Positions 13,188 to 13,483 of a stretch of DNA of 13,483 nt are shown here, one piece after another. The notes beneath the pieces are model-generated. The model ran no database searches. It was not told the DNA's origin and saw nothing but the letters and a program-made list of their open reading frames with translations. Both the position numbers and the translations under genes were made by a program. The DNA lies in NCBI RefSeq assembly GCF_050729195.1, contig NZ_JBOHKS010000223.1:1-13483 (forward strand), written 5' to 3'. How positions within the stretch are numbered: the first letter of the stretch is position 1; every line of letters begins with the position of its first letter. Source of the stretch: Hypericibacter sp050729195 (GTDB lineage Bacteria > Pseudomonadota > Alphaproteobacteria > Dongiales > Dongiaceae).

Positions 13188-13483
13188 ATGACCCCGCTCG
13201 AGATCGCGCTCGTTCCGCTGCTGAAGGACAATTACGGCTATCTGCTGCATGAGCCGAAGAGCGGGCTGACGGCGGTGCTGGATCCGTCGGAAGCCGAGCC
13301 GGTGTTGGAGGCCGTCGCCGCGCGCGGCTGGCGGTTGAGCCATATCCTCAATACCCATCACCATGGCGATCATTGCGGCGGCAATGTCGAGCTCAAGGCG
13401 GCGACGGGCGCCCGCGTGGTGGGGCCGGCCTATGACCGCGCGCGCATTCCCGCGATCGACGAAGCCGTGGACGAGGCCTCGGG
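13188..13483 (+). CDS. gloB: Hydroxyacylglutathione hydrolase (glyoxalase II), N-terminal part
   Basis: The first 98 residues of a metallo-beta-lactamase-fold enzyme, cut by the end of the window. It hydrolyses S-lactoylglutathione to lactate and glutathione, the second step of methylglyoxal detoxification. The start MTPLEIALVPLLKDNYGYLL is typical of GloB, with the KDNY motif at 13-16. LDPSEAEPV (31-39) includes the conserved aspartate, and the metal-binding motif THHHGDH (56-62) is followed by CGGN, as in glyoxalase II. The ATG at 13188 sits directly at the expected family start. The stop codon lies outside the window, and the remaining ligands and glutathione-binding residues cannot be checked. 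Confidence 0.93.
   Translation, partial: MTPLEIALVPLLKDNYGYLLHEPKSGLTAVLDPSEAEPVLEAVAARGWRLSHILNTHHHGDHCGGNVELKAATGARVVGPAYDRARIPAIDEAVDEAS

Noticed and set aside
1..13483. A defence island, prophage or other accessory multi-gene system
   Set aside because: No integrase, transposase, CRISPR repeat, toxin-antitoxin pair, tRNA or atypical composition block was seen. All sizeable genes belong to housekeeping or common families.

Overview
The window is GC-rich chromosomal DNA from an alphaproteobacterium, most likely of a Rhodospirillales-type lineage. The evidence is a coenzyme B12-dependent ribonucleotide reductase with a C-terminal TSCPD domain, a bacterial homospermidine synthase, a DUF2125 protein, metX-metW in tandem, and the cluster chorismate mutase - hisC - tyrA. 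I cannot name a genus. I see no prophage, transposase, CRISPR array, tRNA or rRNA gene, and nearly all DNA is used by housekeeping genes.

Layout. (1) 1-1528, plus strand: the 3' part of nrdJ, then a 74-residue zinc-ribbon membrane protein whose start codon sits in the loop of a GC-rich hairpin. (2) 1539-3055, minus strand: an EamA-type transporter and a ChaC-type gamma-glutamylcyclotransferase, coupled by an ATGA overlap. (3) 3184-5433, plus strand: a DUF2125 envelope protein, then an atypical subtilisin-family protein preceded by its own candidate promoter. (4) 5503-6924, minus strand: homospermidine synthase, separated from the subtilase by a strong 9-bp hairpin. A 315-bp gene-free stretch with several inverted repeats lies upstream of it. 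(5) 7240-10177, minus strand: an aromatic amino acid operon, chorismate mutase/degenerate P-protein - hisC - tyrA, with tight or overlapping junctions. (6) 10333-12151, plus strand: metX-metW, transcribed divergently from the aromatic operon across a 155-bp region rich in symmetry. (7) 12184-12954, minus strand: a methyltransferase-like protein. (8) 13188 to the end, plus strand: the 5' part of gloB.

How the genes work together. The minus-strand trio covers chorismate to prephenate, the transamination step, and NAD(P)-dependent oxidation toward tyrosine. The prephenate dehydratase part of the first protein looks shortened and has lost its TRF motif, so phenylalanine synthesis probably needs a dehydratase encoded elsewhere. 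MetX activates homoserine, and MetW is its usual partner in Proteobacteria. ChaC and GloB are two unlinked glutathione-related enzymes. The most unusual items are the degenerate P-protein, the subtilase with Gln in place of the oxyanion-hole Asn, and the palindromes lying inside putative promoter spacers. I found no multi-gene accessory or defence system.
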